DNA of 64,000 nucleotides from Mycolicibacillus parakoreensis (GTDB lineage: Bacteria > Actinomycetota > Actinomycetes > Mycobacteriales > Mycobacteriaceae), in contig NZ_CP092365.1 of assembly GCF_022370835.2 (NCBI RefSeq), forward strand, positions 2,790,001 to 2,854,000, written 5' to 3'. Each line of letters opens with the position of its first letter. Within the stretch, counting starts at the first letter, position 1. Shown here in pieces: positions 35,856 to 47,851 of the stretch. Below the pieces are notes generated by a model that was not told the DNA's origin, searched no databases, and saw only the letters and a program-made list of their open reading frames with translations. The position numbers and the translations under genes were made by a program.

Positions 35856-37769
35856 ATGACACATCTGAGTTGGCTGCTGGTGGCACTGCCGGCCGCGGGG
35901 GCGCTCGGTCTGCTGGTCGGAGGCCGGCGCACCGACCGGTGGGGGCACCTGGCCGGCTGCGCCACCGTGCTCGGTGCGTTCGGCCTCGCGGTGGTGCTGC
36001 TCATCGAGCTGGCCGGCCGCCCCGCCGGTGACCGCCAGATCCATCCGCACCTGTTCTCCTGGATCCCGGTGGCCGATCTGCAGGTCGACTTCGGGGTGCT
36101 CATCGACCCGCTGTCGATCTGCTTCGTGCTGTTGATCAGCGGGGTCGGGGCGCTGATCCACATCTACTCGATCGGCTACATGGCCGACGACCCGGACCGA
36201 CGGCGATTCTTCGCCTATTTGAACCTGTTCGTCGCCGCGATGCTGCTGCTGGTCGTCGCCGATAACTACCTGGCCCTCTACCTCGGCTGGGAGGGCGTCG
36301 GGCTGGCCTCCTACCTGCTGATCGGCTTCTGGTATCAGCGCCCCACCGCCGCGGCGGCCGGCAAGAAGGCGTTCGTGTCCAACCGGGTCGGCGACTTCGG
36401 GCTGTCGCTGGCGATGTTCGCGATGTTCGCCAGCTTCGGCACCCTCTCCTACGAGGGCGTGTTCGCCGCCGCCGACACCGCCTCGTCGGGCATGCTCACC
36501 GCGATCGGGTTGCTGCTGCTGCTCGGCGCGTGCGCCAAGTCCGCGCAGATCCCGGTGCAGGCCTGGCTGTTCGACGCGATGGAGGGCCCCACCCCGGTGT
36601 CGGCGCTGATCCACGCCGCCACCATGGTCACCGCCGGGGTGTATCTGATCGTGCGCTCCGGGCCCCTGTTCGACCTCTCCGCCGATGCGCGGCTGGCGGT
36701 CGTCGTCGTCGGTGCGGCCACCCTGCTGTTCGGGGCGGTGATCGGCTGCGCCAAAGACGACATCAAACGCGCGCTGGCCGCCTCCACGATCAGCCAGATC
36801 GGCTACATGGTGCTCGCCGCCGGGCTGGGTGCGGCCGGCTACGCCTTCGCGATCCTGCACCTGCTCACCCACGGTTTCTTCAAGGCCGGGCTGTTCCTCG
36901 GGTCCGGGGCGGTGATGCACGGCATGAACGACGAGCAGGACATGCGCCGTTACGGGGGGCTGCGCACCTTCCTGCCGATCACCTACCTCACGTTCGGCAT
37001 GTGCTACCTGGCGATCATCGGGGTGCCGCCGTTCGCCGGGTTCTTCTCCAAGGACGCCATCATCGAGGCCGCACTGGGCTCCGGCGGGGCGCGCGGGGCG
37101 ACCCTGGCCGCCGTGGCCGTGCTCGGCGCCGGCATCACCGCCTTCTACATGACCCGGGTGATGGTGATGACGTTCTTCGGCGAGCGACGCTGGGCGGCCG
37201 ATCAATCCGAGGTGAGCGCGCAGCGGGCGGTCCAGCACCCGCATGAGGCGCCGGCGGTGATGACCGCACCGATGATCGTGCTGGCCGCCGGGGCGCTGCT
37301 GGCCGGGGTGCTGCTGGCGTTCGGCCGGTTGGAACGATGGCTGGCGCCGGTGGTCGGGCCGGGCCACAGCGACACCGCCCACGCCGTGCCCGCGTGGGTC
37401 AGCGCCTCGGTCACGTTCGCGGTGGTGCTCATCGGTGTGGCCGTGGCCTACCGGATGTATGGCCGGCGCCCGGTGCCGGCCACCGCCCCCGATGACGTGT
37501 CGGCGCTGACCGCGGCGGCCCGCCACGACCTGTACGGCGATGCGGTCAACGAGGCGCTGCTGATGCGCCCCGGCGACCAGATGGCCCGCGCGCTGGTGCG
37601 CGTCGACGACGCCGGGGTGGACGGGTCGGTCAACGCCCTGGCCGCCGGGGTGCGCCGCGCCTCGCAGGGGCTGCGCGCCCTGCAGACGGGGTTCGCCCGC
37701 AGCTACGCACTGATCATGTTGGCCGGCGCGGTGCTGCTGGTCGCGGTGGTCCTGGTGGTGCAACTGTGA
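35856..37769 (+). CDS. nuoL: NADH-quinone oxidoreductase subunit L
   Basis: Distal antiporter-like proton-pumping subunit of 637 residues. The family motif [14 protein letters not shown] and the Lys/His-bearing helices ([37 protein letters not shown]) are intact. A long lateral C-terminal helix is expected after about residue 540 ([24 protein letters not shown]). ATG 35856 is 7 bp after nuoK. The 3' end overlaps nuoM. Confidence 0.97.
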   Translation: MTHLSWLLVALPAAGALGLLVGGRRTDRWGHLAGCATVLGAFGLAVVLLIELAGRPAGDRQIHPHLFSWIPVADLQVDFGVLIDPLSICFVLLISGVGALIHIYSIGYMADDPDRRRFFAYLNLFVAAMLLLVVADNYLALYLGWEGVGLASYLLIGFWYQRPTAAAAGKKAFVSNRVGDFGLSLAMFAMFASFGTLSYEGVFAAADTASSGMLTAIGLLLLLGACAKSAQIPVQAWLFDAMEGPTPVSALIHAATMVTAGVYLIVRSGPLFDLSADARLAVVVVGAATLLFGAVIGCAKDDIKRALAASTISQIGYMVLAAGLGAAGYAFAILHLLTHGFFKAGLFLGSGAVMHGMNDEQDMRRYGGLRTFLPITYLTFGMCYLAIIGVPPFAGFFSKDAIIEAALGSGGARGATLAAVAVLGAGITAFYMTRVMVMTFFGERRWAADQSEVSAQRAVQHPHEAPAVMTAPMIVLAAGALLAGVLLAFGRLERWLAPVVGPGHSDTAHAVPAWVSASVTFAVVLIGVAVAYRMYGRRPVPATAPDDVSALTAAARHDLYGDAVNEALLMRPGDQMARALVRVDDAGVDGSVNALAAGVRRASQGLRALQTGFARSYALIMLAGAVLLVAVVLVVQL

Positions 37770-39319
37770 TGGGCGTTCCGTGGCTGTCGGCGCTGTGGCT
37801 GGTGCCGGTCGCCGGCGCGGCGGCGGTGATCGTGTTGCCGGCGACCGCGCCGCGACTGGCGAAATCGGTCGGGCTGGCCGTGAGCCTGGCGGTGCTCGCC
37901 CTCGCGGCGGTGATCACCGTCGGATTCGACAGCTCCGGTTCCGGTGCGGCCTACCAGTTCGTCGAATCCCATTCCTGGATCCCGTCCTTCGGCGCGGGAT
38001 ACACCCTCGGGGTGGACGGCATCGCGGTGGTGCTGGTGTTGCTGACCGCCCTGCTGGTGCCGATCCTGATCGTGGCGGGGTGGAACGACGGCGGCACGCG
38101 GCGCCGCGGTGTGCACGCCTACGTGGCGTTGACGCTGACCGTCGAGTCGATGGTGCTGATCTCGCTGGTCTCCCTCGATGTGCTGCTGTTCTACGTGTTC
38201 TTCGAGGCGATGCTGATTCCGATGTACTTCCTCATCGGCGGCTTCGGACACGGGCAGCATCGTTCCCGGGCAGCCCTGAAATTCCTGCTGTACAACCTGT
38301 TCGGCGGGTTGATCATGCTGGCCGCGGTGATCGGGGTGTATGTGGTCACCGCACAGCACGGCACCGGCACCTTCGATTTCCGCGCAGCGGTGGCGCTGTT
38401 CTCCCCGGACTCCGGTGTCGTGGATCCCGGGGTGCTCAAAGCGCTGTTTTTGGGCTTCATGTTCGCGTTCGCCATCAAGGCGCCGCTGTGGCCGTTTCAC
38501 CGGTGGCTGCCCGACGCCGCCGTGGAGGCCACCCCGGCCAGTGCGGTGCTGATGATGGCGGTGATGGACAAGGTCGGCACCTTCGGGATGCTGCGCTACT
38601 GTCTGCAGCTGTTCCCCGACGCGTCGACCTATTTCCGTCCGGCGATCATCGTGCTGGCGGTGATCGGGGTGGTCTACGGGGCGATGGTCGCGATCGGCCA
38701 GACCGACATCATGCGGCTGATCGCCTACACCTCGATCTCGCACTTCGGGTTCATCATCCTGGGGATCTTCGTGATGACCTCCCAGGGCCAGAGCGGCTCG
38801 ACGCTGTACATGTTCAACCACGGGCTGTCGACCGCCGCGGTGTTCCTGATCGCCGGGTTCCTCATCGCCCGGCACGGCAGCCGCCGGATCGCCGCCTACG
38901 GTGGGGTGCAGAAGGTCGCCCCGGTGTTGGCCGGCACCTTCCTGGTGGCGGCGATGGCCACCCTGTCGCTACCCGGGCTGGCCCCGTTCATCAGTGAGTT
39001 CCTGGTGTTGATCGGCACGTTCAACCGCTACTGGCTGGCCGCGGTCATCGGCACCACCGCACTGGTGCTGTCCTCGATCTACATGCTCTGGCTGTATCAG
39101 CGGGTGATGACCGGTCCGGTCGCCCACGGCAACGACGGGCTGCGCGACCTGGTGCCGCGTGAACTCGTCGTCGTCGCGCCGCTGATCGCGCTGCTGCTGT
39201 TCTTGGGCTTCTACCCCAAACCGGTGCTCGACATCATCAACCCGGCCGTCGGACACACCATGACCACGATCGGCCAGCAGGATCCGGCGCCGCACAACGC
39301 GGAAGGACCGGTGCCGTGA
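37766..39319 (+). CDS. nuoM: NADH-quinone oxidoreductase subunit M
   Basis: Antiporter-like proton-pumping membrane subunit of 517 residues. Typical stretches are [20 protein letters not shown] (with the helix 5 Glu), [25 protein letters not shown] and [19 protein letters not shown]. Two adjacent start codons exist, GTG 37766 and ATG 37769. The first overlaps nuoL by 4 bp and the second by 1 bp; the difference is one residue. The 3' end overlaps nuoN by 4 bp. Confidence 0.97.
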   Translation: MMGVPWLSALWLVPVAGAAAVIVLPATAPRLAKSVGLAVSLAVLALAAVITVGFDSSGSGAAYQFVESHSWIPSFGAGYTLGVDGIAVVLVLLTALLVPILIVAGWNDGGTRRRGVHAYVALTLTVESMVLISLVSLDVLLFYVFFEAMLIPMYFLIGGFGHGQHRSRAALKFLLYNLFGGLIMLAAVIGVYVVTAQHGTGTFDFRAAVALFSPDSGVVDPGVLKALFLGFMFAFAIKAPLWPFHRWLPDAAVEATPASAVLMMAVMDKVGTFGMLRYCLQLFPDASTYFRPAIIVLAVIGVVYGAMVAIGQTDIMRLIAYTSISHFGFIILGIFVMTSQGQSGSTLYMFNHGLSTAAVFLIAGFLIARHGSRRIAAYGGVQKVAPVLAGTFLVAAMATLSLPGLAPFISEFLVLIGTFNRYWLAAVIGTTALVLSSIYMLWLYQRVMTGPVAHGNDGLRDLVPRELVVVAPLIALLLFLGFYPKPVLDIINPAVGHTMTTIGQQDPAPHNAEGPVP

Positions 39320-40905
39320 CCACCTTGAGCACTCCGAGCATCGAATACACCCTGGTGTTTCCGCTGCTGATCGTCTTCGGCGCCGCGGTGGCCGGGATTC
39401 TGGTCGAGGCGTTCGTGTCCCGGCGGTGGCGCTACCGGGTGCAGGTGGGCTTGACGTTGGGCTCGTTGGCGGCCGCGTTCGTCGGCGTTCTCGTCGTGGC
39501 CGATCAGTGTGGCCCGCAAGGACGCACCGCGCTACTCGGAGCGGTGGCCGTGGACCGCCCGGTGCTGCTGGTGCAGGGCACCGTGCTGCTGGTGGCGCTG
39601 ATGGCGGCGATGTTCATCGCCGAACGCACGCTGGCCGCACCCCGCATCGACGCCGAGGCCAGCCTGGTCAGCGTCGCGGCGGGACTGGACTCGTTCACCC
39701 CGCAGGGCTCGGCCATCCCCGACGGCGCGGTCGAACGCCAGGCGCTGCGGGCCGGGGCCATGCAGACCGAGGTGTTCCCGCTGACGTTGCTCGCGGTCGG
39801 CGGCATGCTGGTGTTCCCGGCCGCCAACGACCTGCTGACGATGTTCATCGGTCTCGAGGTGCTCTCGCTGCCGCTGTATCTGCTGTGCGGTCTGGCCCGG
39901 CACCGTCGCCTGCTCTCCCAGGAGGCGGCGATGAAATACTTTCTGCTCGGGGCGTTCTCCTCGGCGTTCTTCCTTTACGGCGCCGCCCTGCTCTACGGGG
40001 TCACCGGCACCCTGTCTTTGGCCGGGATCGCCGAGCATCTCGGTGCCCAGCGCGTGGACGCCATGGCGCTGGTGGGTGCCGCACTGGTGGCGATGGGGCT
40101 GTTGTTCAAGGTCGGCGCGGTGCCGTTCCACTCCTGGATCCCCGATGTCTATGTCGGGGCGCCCACCCCGATCACCGGGTTCATGGCGTCGGCCACCAAG
40201 GTCGCCGCGTTCGGCGCGCTGCTGCGGTTCGTCTACGTGGCCATGCCGCCGCTGCAGCCCCAGTGGCGTCCGGTGCTGTGGCTGGTGGCGATTCTGACCA
40301 TGGCGGTCGCGACGATCGCGGCGGTCAGCCAGAACGACGTCAAACGGATGCTGGCCTACTCGTCGGTCTCCCACGTCGGTTTCATCCTGACCGGGGTGCT
40401 CGCCGACCTCCCGGCCGGGGTGTCCTCGACGCTCTTCTATCTCATCGCCTACAGCTTCTCCACCGTCGGCGCGTTCGCGATCGTGGCGCTGGTGCGCGGC
40501 GCCGACGGTGTCGAAGACCTCGACCTGGTGCACTGGGCCGGACTGGGCCGGCGCTCACCACTGGTCGGGGTGATGTTCTCGCTGTTTCTGCTGGCGTTCG
40601 CCGGGATCCCCCTGACCAGCGGATTCACCAGTAAATTCGCCGTGTTCGCCGCGGCCGCCGCCGGTGGGGCCGTGCCCCTGGTCATCGTCGGGGTGATCGC
40701 CAGCGGGGTGGCCGCCTACTTCTACGTGCGGGTTATCCTGCTGATGTTCTTCACCGAGCCGACCGAGCACACCCCGCACGTCGCGGTGCCCGGCGCGCTG
40801 GGCAAAGCCGCGATCGCGGTGTGCGCGGCGGTTACCGTGCTGTTGGGGATCGTGCCCCAGCCGCTGTTCGACCTGGTGGACGCCGCGACCCAGTTCGTGC
40901 GCTGA
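39316..40905 (+). CDS. nuoN: NADH-quinone oxidoreductase subunit N
   Basis: Third antiporter-like subunit of 529 residues and the last nuo gene. GLEVLSLPLYLLCGL contains the helix 5 Glu, and GLLFKVGAVPFHSWIPDVYVGAPTPITGFMAS contains the channel Lys and the HSW(I/T)PD motif. The region about 95-145 between helices is longer than in E. coli NuoN (485), as in other mycobacteria. GTG 39316 overlaps nuoM by 4 bp. The operon ends here; the next gene starts 55 bp later. Confidence 0.96.
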   Translation: MTTLSTPSIEYTLVFPLLIVFGAAVAGILVEAFVSRRWRYRVQVGLTLGSLAAAFVGVLVVADQCGPQGRTALLGAVAVDRPVLLVQGTVLLVALMAAMFIAERTLAAPRIDAEASLVSVAAGLDSFTPQGSAIPDGAVERQALRAGAMQTEVFPLTLLAVGGMLVFPAANDLLTMFIGLEVLSLPLYLLCGLARHRRLLSQEAAMKYFLLGAFSSAFFLYGAALLYGVTGTLSLAGIAEHLGAQRVDAMALVGAALVAMGLLFKVGAVPFHSWIPDVYVGAPTPITGFMASATKVAAFGALLRFVYVAMPPLQPQWRPVLWLVAILTMAVATIAAVSQNDVKRMLAYSSVSHVGFILTGVLADLPAGVSSTLFYLIAYSFSTVGAFAIVALVRGADGVEDLDLVHWAGLGRRSPLVGVMFSLFLLAFAGIPLTSGFTSKFAVFAAAAAGGAVPLVIVGVIASGVAAYFYVRVILLMFFTEPTEHTPHVAVPGALGKAAIAVCAAVTVLLGIVPQPLFDLVDAATQFVR

Positions 40906-40960
40906 CCCACCGCCGCCGACCCGCACCGGTCATCGTCACCGGCGCCGATGAGGAGGATCC

Positions 40961-42490
40961 GTGTTTCCGGGAATCCACGCCGCCACCGACCCGCAGCGCC
41001 CCGCGGTGCTCATGGCCGGCACCCGGCAGGTCGTGACCTACGGCGAACTCGAGGAGCGCTCGGCGCGACTGGCCGCCGCGCTGCGCGCGAAGGGGGTGGT
41101 GCGCGGCGACGTGATCGCCGTGCTGGCCGACAACACCCCGGAGGTCTTCGTCATCTACTGGGCCGCGATGCGGTCCGGGCTCTACATCACCGCGATCAAC
41201 CGGCATCTGAGCACCGCCGAGATCGCCCACATCGTCACCGACAGCGACACCCGGGTCCTGTTCGTCTCCGGTGGTCTGGCCGATCTCGGCCAGAGACTGC
41301 TCGATGAGCTGCCGGATACGGTGCAGCGCTATGGATTCGGAACCGAGATGGTCGGCTATCCGTCGTATCGGGAGTTGCTCGACGCGTCGGTCGCCCCACT
41401 TGACGATCAGCCCCGCGGCGCGGACATGCTGTACTCCTCGGGCACCACCGGCAGACCCAAGGGCATCAAACCGCCGCTGCCCGACGCCCAGGTCGACGAG
41501 CCGGGCGAAGCGCTGATCACGTTGATGCAGGGCTTGTTCGGCGTCGACGCCGCCACGGTCTACCTGTCTCCGGCCCCGGTCTATCACGCGGCGCCCCTGC
41601 GGTGGTGTGCCGGCGTGCAGGCCCTGGGCGGCACCGTGATCCTGATGGAGAAATTCGACCCGGAGGCGACGCTGGCGGCCATCGACCGGCATCAGGTCAC
41701 CATCACCCAGATGGTTCCCACCATGTTCGTGCGCCTGCTGCAACTGCCCGACGAGGTCAAGGCCCGCTACGATCACAGCTCGCTGCAGGCGGTGGTGCAC
41801 GCCGCCGCACCGTGCCCACCGGAGGTCAAGGACGCGATGATCGCCTGGTGGGGGCCGATTCTCGTCGAGTACTACAGCTCCACCGAGGCGCACGGGCTGA
41901 CGTTCATGACCGCCCCGGAGTGGGAGCGCAAACGCGGCTCGGTGGGGCGCGCGGTGCTGGGAGTCATCCACATCTGCGACGACGACGGGCGCGAACTGCC
42001 CACCGGCGAGGTCGGCACGGTCTACTTCGAGCGCGAGGAGATGCCGTTTCACTACCACAACGACCCGGAGAAGACCCGCGCCGCCCAACACCGCGACCAC
42101 CCGACGTGGACGACCGTCGGCGATCTGGGTTACGTCGACGACGACGGGTATCTGTTCCTCACCGACCGCAAATCGTTCATGATCATCTCCGGCGGGGTCA
42201 ACATCTACCCGCAGGAGATCGAGAACGTGCTGACGTTGCACCCGGCGGTTCTCGACGTGGCCGTCATCGGGGTGCCGGACCCGGAGATGGGTGAGCAGGT
42301 CAAGGCGGTGGTGCAGGTGCGTGACGGGGTGAGCGCCGACGACGCGCTGGGCGGCGCGCTCATCGACTATGTGCGCGAACGCATCGCCCACTACAAGGCG
42401 CCGCGCTCGGTGGATTTCGTCGATGCGCTGCCACGCACCCCGACCGGCAAGCTGGTCAAGGGCGAGCTGCGGGCCCGCTACACCGACTGA
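40961..42490 (+). CDS. Acyl-CoA synthetase (AMP-forming, FadD type)
   Basis: ANL-superfamily ligase of 509 residues that activates a carboxylic acid with ATP and CoA. The P-loop-like motif YSSGTTGRPKG (about 163-173), the A5 motif YYSSTEAHG, the hinge region TVGDLGYVDDDGYLFLTDR and the catalytic lysine motif RTPTGKLVKG near the C-terminus are all intact. GTG 40961 follows GATGAGGAGG. Its chain-length preference cannot be read. It may act with the kinase and unknown protein at 43.9-46.2 kb, because acid activation would precede hydroxyacyl-CoA phosphorylation; that is inference. Confidence 0.9.
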   Translation: MFPGIHAATDPQRPAVLMAGTRQVVTYGELEERSARLAAALRAKGVVRGDVIAVLADNTPEVFVIYWAAMRSGLYITAINRHLSTAEIAHIVTDSDTRVLFVSGGLADLGQRLLDELPDTVQRYGFGTEMVGYPSYRELLDASVAPLDDQPRGADMLYSSGTTGRPKGIKPPLPDAQVDEPGEALITLMQGLFGVDAATVYLSPAPVYHAAPLRWCAGVQALGGTVILMEKFDPEATLAAIDRHQVTITQMVPTMFVRLLQLPDEVKARYDHSSLQAVVHAAAPCPPEVKDAMIAWWGPILVEYYSSTEAHGLTFMTAPEWERKRGSVGRAVLGVIHICDDDGRELPTGEVGTVYFEREEMPFHYHNDPEKTRAAQHRDHPTWTTVGDLGYVDDDGYLFLTDRKSFMIISGGVNIYPQEIENVLTLHPAVLDVAVIGVPDPEMGEQVKAVVQVRDGVSADDALGGALIDYVRERIAHYKAPRSVDFVDALPRTPTGKLVKGELRARYTD

Positions 42491-42495
42491 CCGGT

Positions 42496-42521
42496 GCCGC
42501 GGAAGAAGGATTCGCCGCGGC
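42496..42521. terminator. Hairpin between convergent acyl-CoA synthetase and PIG-L genes
   Basis: GCCGCGG (42496-42502) and CCGCGGC (42515-42521) form a perfect 7-bp stem with a 12-base loop, and the flanks GGT/ACC can add pairs with one bulge. It starts 6 bases after the synthetase stop. The site lies between two gene ends, as expected for a bidirectional terminator. Confidence 0.45.
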
Positions 42522-42565
42522 GACCCCGAGCCGGCCGATACGACGGTGAACGCCGCCGGCGCCGC

Positions 42566-43249
42566 TCATCGAACCCGGGTGAACCCCACCACCCGGGCCC
42601 CGGTGTCCGGGTGCGGCGGGGCCACCACGTCGATCACCTGCCGGGCCTGCTGTGCCACCGGGGTCTGCGGATCGAGCACCGTCAGGTACTGCTCGTGGGC
42701 GGCCAGCGCCGCGACCGCCACCTCGGTGAAGTCGTCGACGATCTCGATGTGGCTGGGTTCGGGACTCTGCTGGAACAACCACCGCGGCGGGTGATCCAGC
42801 GCGTCGTAGGCCGCGGTGACCGCCGCGGCGAACTCGATGTGATCACGCTGATTGGGTTGGCCCGGGCCGAATTCGGGCCCGCCGTACCCGCAGAGCACCA
42901 TCTGCGGCGCGGTCTCGACCAGCGTGGCGCCGATGCGGGCCCGCAGCGCCGGGGTGTCGCGGATCGCGCTGTCGGGAAAATCCCAGAACTGCAGGTCATG
43001 GACACCGACCAGGGCGGCGGCACGCCGCTGTTCGGCCTCGCGCAGCGGCCCGGCGTCACCCGGCGCCATCCCGGCGATCCCGGCCTCGCCGCGGCACGCC
43101 AACGCGTAACCGACCTCGCGGCCGGCGGTGGTCCACTTGGCGACCGCGGCGGCCATCCCGTATTCGGGGTCGTCGGGGTGGGCCACCAGCACCAGGGCGC
43201 GCCGCCAATCGTCGGGGAACGGTTGCGGCGTGGACGTCGACGAAGTCAC
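42566..43249 (-). CDS. PIG-L family deacetylase
   Basis: LmbE/PIG-L-like zinc-dependent amidohydrolase of 227 residues. The metal and catalytic motif is AHPDD at residues 23-27, and a later His in NQRDHIEFAAAV fits the third zinc ligand. Related mycobacterial enzymes (MshB, Mca) act in mycothiol metabolism, but this one is shorter and lacks clear MshB features, so the N-acetyl substrate is unknown. Its start is 4 bp after the stop of the TetR gene on the same strand, so the two form an operon under the TetR promoter. Confidence 0.85.
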   Translation of the reverse strand: MTSSTSTPQPFPDDWRRALVLVAHPDDPEYGMAAAVAKWTTAGREVGYALACRGEAGIAGMAPGDAGPLREAEQRRAAALVGVHDLQFWDFPDSAIRDTPALRARIGATLVETAPQMVLCGYGGPEFGPGQPNQRDHIEFAAAVTAAYDALDHPPRWLFQQSPEPSHIEIVDDFTEVAVAALAAHEQYLTVLDPQTPVAQQARQVIDVVAPPHPDTGARVVGFTRVR

Positions 43250-43253
43250 GGGC

Positions 43254-43856
43254 TTAGCTCAGCACACCGTGGACGACGATGTCGGTGGTGCGGTCCACCC
43301 AGGCGTCGTCGAGCTCGGCCTGCGGGTGCACCAGCACGCTGAGCAGGGCGGCACCGCCGATCACCTCGAGCAGGCGGTCCGGATCCACCTCGGCACGCAC
43401 CACGCCGCGCTGCACGGCGTGGGCGAGCCAGTCACGGACCACCCCGAACAGGCCGGCGAACCGCGAGATCACCCGGTCGTGCAGCTCCGGGTCGGTGGTC
43501 ATGTCAGCGGTCACCCCCGGCAGGGCGGCGCGCACCACCGGGCTGGTGAACACGTCGCGGGTCGCGACGATCATGGCGCGCAGGTCGGCGACGACGTCGC
43601 CGGTGGGGGCCTCCAGGGCGCTGGGGGCGGCCGGAAACGCCGCCTCGTGGGCCAGCTCGGCCTTGTTCGACCACCGTCGGTACAGCGCGCTCTTGGTGGT
43701 CCCGGCCCGTTCGGCCACCGCGGCGAGGGTGAGGTTGGAGTAGCCGTTCTCCACGAGCAGGTCCGCGGTCGCCGCCAGGATGGCGGCGTCGATACGAGGG
43801 TCGCGGGGCCGGCCCACACCCGGGGTCTTGTCAACCGACGCGGCGTCTGGTTTCAT
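43254..43856 (-). CDS. TetR-family regulator (Rv3167c-type by context)
   Basis: Repressor of 200 residues with a helix-turn-helix at about 22-67 (AILAATADLLVENGYSNLTLAAVAERAG ... SALYRRWSNKAEL) and a TetR_C-type effector domain. It is divergent from an APH-like kinase gene and the two starts are 57 bp apart. From memory, Rv3167c, Rv3168 and Rv3169 have this same arrangement in M. tuberculosis, where Rv3167c is a TetR regulator linked to virulence phenotypes. It should control itself and the kinase operon through the intervening AT-rich site. Confidence 0.85.
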   Translation of the reverse strand: MKPDAASVDKTPGVGRPRDPRIDAAILAATADLLVENGYSNLTLAAVAERAGTTKSALYRRWSNKAELAHEAAFPAAPSALEAPTGDVVADLRAMIVATRDVFTSPVVRAALPGVTADMTTDPELHDRVISRFAGLFGVVRDWLAHAVQRGVVRAEVDPDRLLEVIGGAALLSVLVHPQAELDDAWVDRTTDIVVHGVLS

Positions 43857-46168
<2,312 letters not shown>

Positions 46169-46172
46169 CCGG

Positions 46173-47135
46173 TCACGAACTCACTTCACGCGCCGTGCAG
46201 CGGCCGGCCACCGCCTCGATCAACCCGCGCAGCTCCGCGTTGACCCGGTCGGGGTGCTCCAGGATCGAGCAGTGCCCGCCGGGTAGTTCCACCAGCCTGA
46301 AGAGCTCCGGCACCTCGGCGGCGATCCGGCGCGACTGGCCGATCGGGGTCAACCGGTCGCGCTCGCTGCCGATCACCAGCGCCGGCACGGTCAGGTCGGC
46401 CAGGTTGACGTAGCGCGGCCCCATCTCGGTGACCAGCGCCCGCGCGAGACCACCACGCCCGGCCGGTGGGGTGCGCTCGAACAGTTCGTAGATGAAGTCG
46501 GCGATCGTCGGGTCGGCCAGGGCTCCCACCGCCATCATCTGCACCAACGGGCGCAGCGGGAGGCCCAGCAGACCCGGCACCGGGAAGCCCCCGAACAGCC
46601 GGATCAGATTCGTCGCGGCCAGGGTGCGGGTCGGGGCGAAGCGGCGAGGAAACGGCAGCAGATCGATGTGGTCCACCAACTCGCCGGTGGTGGTGTTGAT
46701 CAACGCCACGGCGTCGGCCACCCGCTCCACCCGGTGCGGATAGCGCTTCGCCCAGGCGCTGATCGTGATGCCGCCCAGCGAGTGCCCGGCGATCACCGCC
46801 CGCTCCCCCGGCGCCAGGGTCGCCTCCAGCACCGAATCCAGGTCGGCCGCGAGGTGGTTGAGCGAGTAGCCGCCGCGCTTGGGCACACCGCTGCGACCGT
46901 GACCGCGGTGATCGAAGGCGATGACTCGATAGTCGCCGCACAGATCGGTGATCTGATGCGCCCAGACCCGCAGGGCGCAGACGAAACCGTGGGACAACAC
47001 CACCGGGTAGCCGTCCGGCGGGCCGAACACCTCGGTGTGCAACCGGGTTCCGTCACAGGCGCGCACGATGACCGGTCGGCCCCGCCCCAGCACCTCCGGC
47101 GACCACACCGGTGCGGTCGGTGGTTGCGCACTCAT
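46173..47135 (-). CDS. Alpha/beta hydrolase
   Basis: Alpha/beta-hydrolase of 320 residues with the oxyanion motif LSHGF (about 47-51), the nucleophile elbow GHSLGG (Ser119), an acid in VIGSERDRLTP and the catalytic His in LPGGHCSILEHP near residue 287. The family includes lipases, epoxide hydrolases and non-heme haloperoxidase-like proteins; in M. tuberculosis a hydrolase annotated as a haloperoxidase (Rv3171c, from memory) lies near the Rv3167c-Rv3169 block. It is convergent with the preceding gene (4-bp gap). An imperfect palindrome TGACTGACCAGCCA at 47182-47195 lies 47 bases before its start. Confidence 0.85.
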   Translation of the reverse strand: MSAQPPTAPVWSPEVLGRGRPVIVRACDGTRLHTEVFGPPDGYPVVLSHGFVCALRVWAHQITDLCGDYRVIAFDHRGHGRSGVPKRGGYSLNHLAADLDSVLEATLAPGERAVIAGHSLGGITISAWAKRYPHRVERVADAVALINTTTGELVDHIDLLPFPRRFAPTRTLAATNLIRLFGGFPVPGLLGLPLRPLVQMMAVGALADPTIADFIYELFERTPPAGRGGLARALVTEMGPRYVNLADLTVPALVIGSERDRLTPIGQSRRIAAEVPELFRLVELPGGHCSILEHPDRVNAELRGLIEAVAGRCTAREVSS

Positions 47136-47585
47136 CGCAGCTCCCTTCGCCGCGGCGACGTTGCCGCCCGGCGAGTGTAACTGACTGACCAGCCAATTCC
47201 GGGGAGATCGGGGCGCCGCGTTCGGTTACCGCAGGCGGGGCAACACAGCGTTTCCACAACGCATTCTCACCTCGCGGGTCCGCGCGCCGCACCCTGCCCG
47301 CCTCAGGTCAACCGGGTTGCGGCCCGCCGTCGACGCCTGCTCCACCCAACCTGCGCCACGATCAGCGCTTCGGTTCTCCTCAGTAACTTTTAACCTTTGA
47401 TCGTTGGGATCATGTTGGTGCGCAGCCTATCTGAAAATACCAACTCCACGGCTAATCCAGAATCTCCATTAACTTATCTCTTGTGTCGGCCCGCACGCTG
47501 TGTCATGCTGCACATGTCAGGCAGACAGTGACGTCGGTTACACCCGTCGGCCGGGTCCGCGATAGGCAGCAGGAGATAACGACGA
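47136..47585. promoter_or_regulatory. 450-bp intergenic region with the mce operon promoter
   Basis: The largest clear gap in the window. At 47182-47195, TGACTGACCAGCCA is a palindrome with one mismatch and probably serves the minus-strand hydrolase. From 47381 to 47490 the GC content falls to about 44 percent by count (48 of 110), against roughly 70 percent around it. In this part GATCGTTGGGATC and two TGTCA copies 14 bases apart (from about 47502) are the only ordered elements. AGGAG at 47571-47575 is the ribosome-binding site of the first small gene. I see no RNA gene. Confidence 0.5.
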
Positions 47586-47819
47586 ATGCTCGGATTACTG
47601 GAACGGCTCGGCCGGCTGCTCAGCTACCGGATGAGCATCGGCGAACTCATCGGCCTGGGACTCATCCTGGGCACCCCGTACCTGATCATCGGGTTGATCT
47701 GGTCACTGACCCACACCGCGCATCTGCACGAGATGCAAGGTGTCGACCTGGTCGTGTCCTTCCTGGGGTCGATCGTCTCCTGGCCGGTTCTGCTGTTCTC
47801 CAACGTCTGCATGCAGTGA
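47586..47819 (+). CDS. Small membrane protein at the head of the mce operon
   Basis: Protein of 77 residues with two hydrophobic helices (about 20-40, GELIGLGLILGTPYLIIGLIW, and about 54-74, LVVSFLGSIVSWPVLLFSNVC), so a helical hairpin in the membrane. The ATG follows AGGAG at a distance of 10 bases. It ends 32 bp before yrbEA and clearly belongs to that operon. I do not recognise a family. It could be an accessory or stability factor of the YrbE permeases; no catalytic residues are visible. Confidence 0.7.
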   Translation: MLGLLERLGRLLSYRMSIGELIGLGLILGTPYLIIGLIWSLTHTAHLHEMQGVDLVVSFLGSIVSWPVLLFSNVCMQ

Positions 47820-47851
47820 CCATCACGGGTTTTGCGAACTAGGAGCGATCG

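Noticed and set aside
35838-37763. A 641-codon minus-strand frame opposite nuoL
   Set aside because: Antisense shadow with His/Gly/Gln-rich sequence; no ribosome-binding site or family motif.
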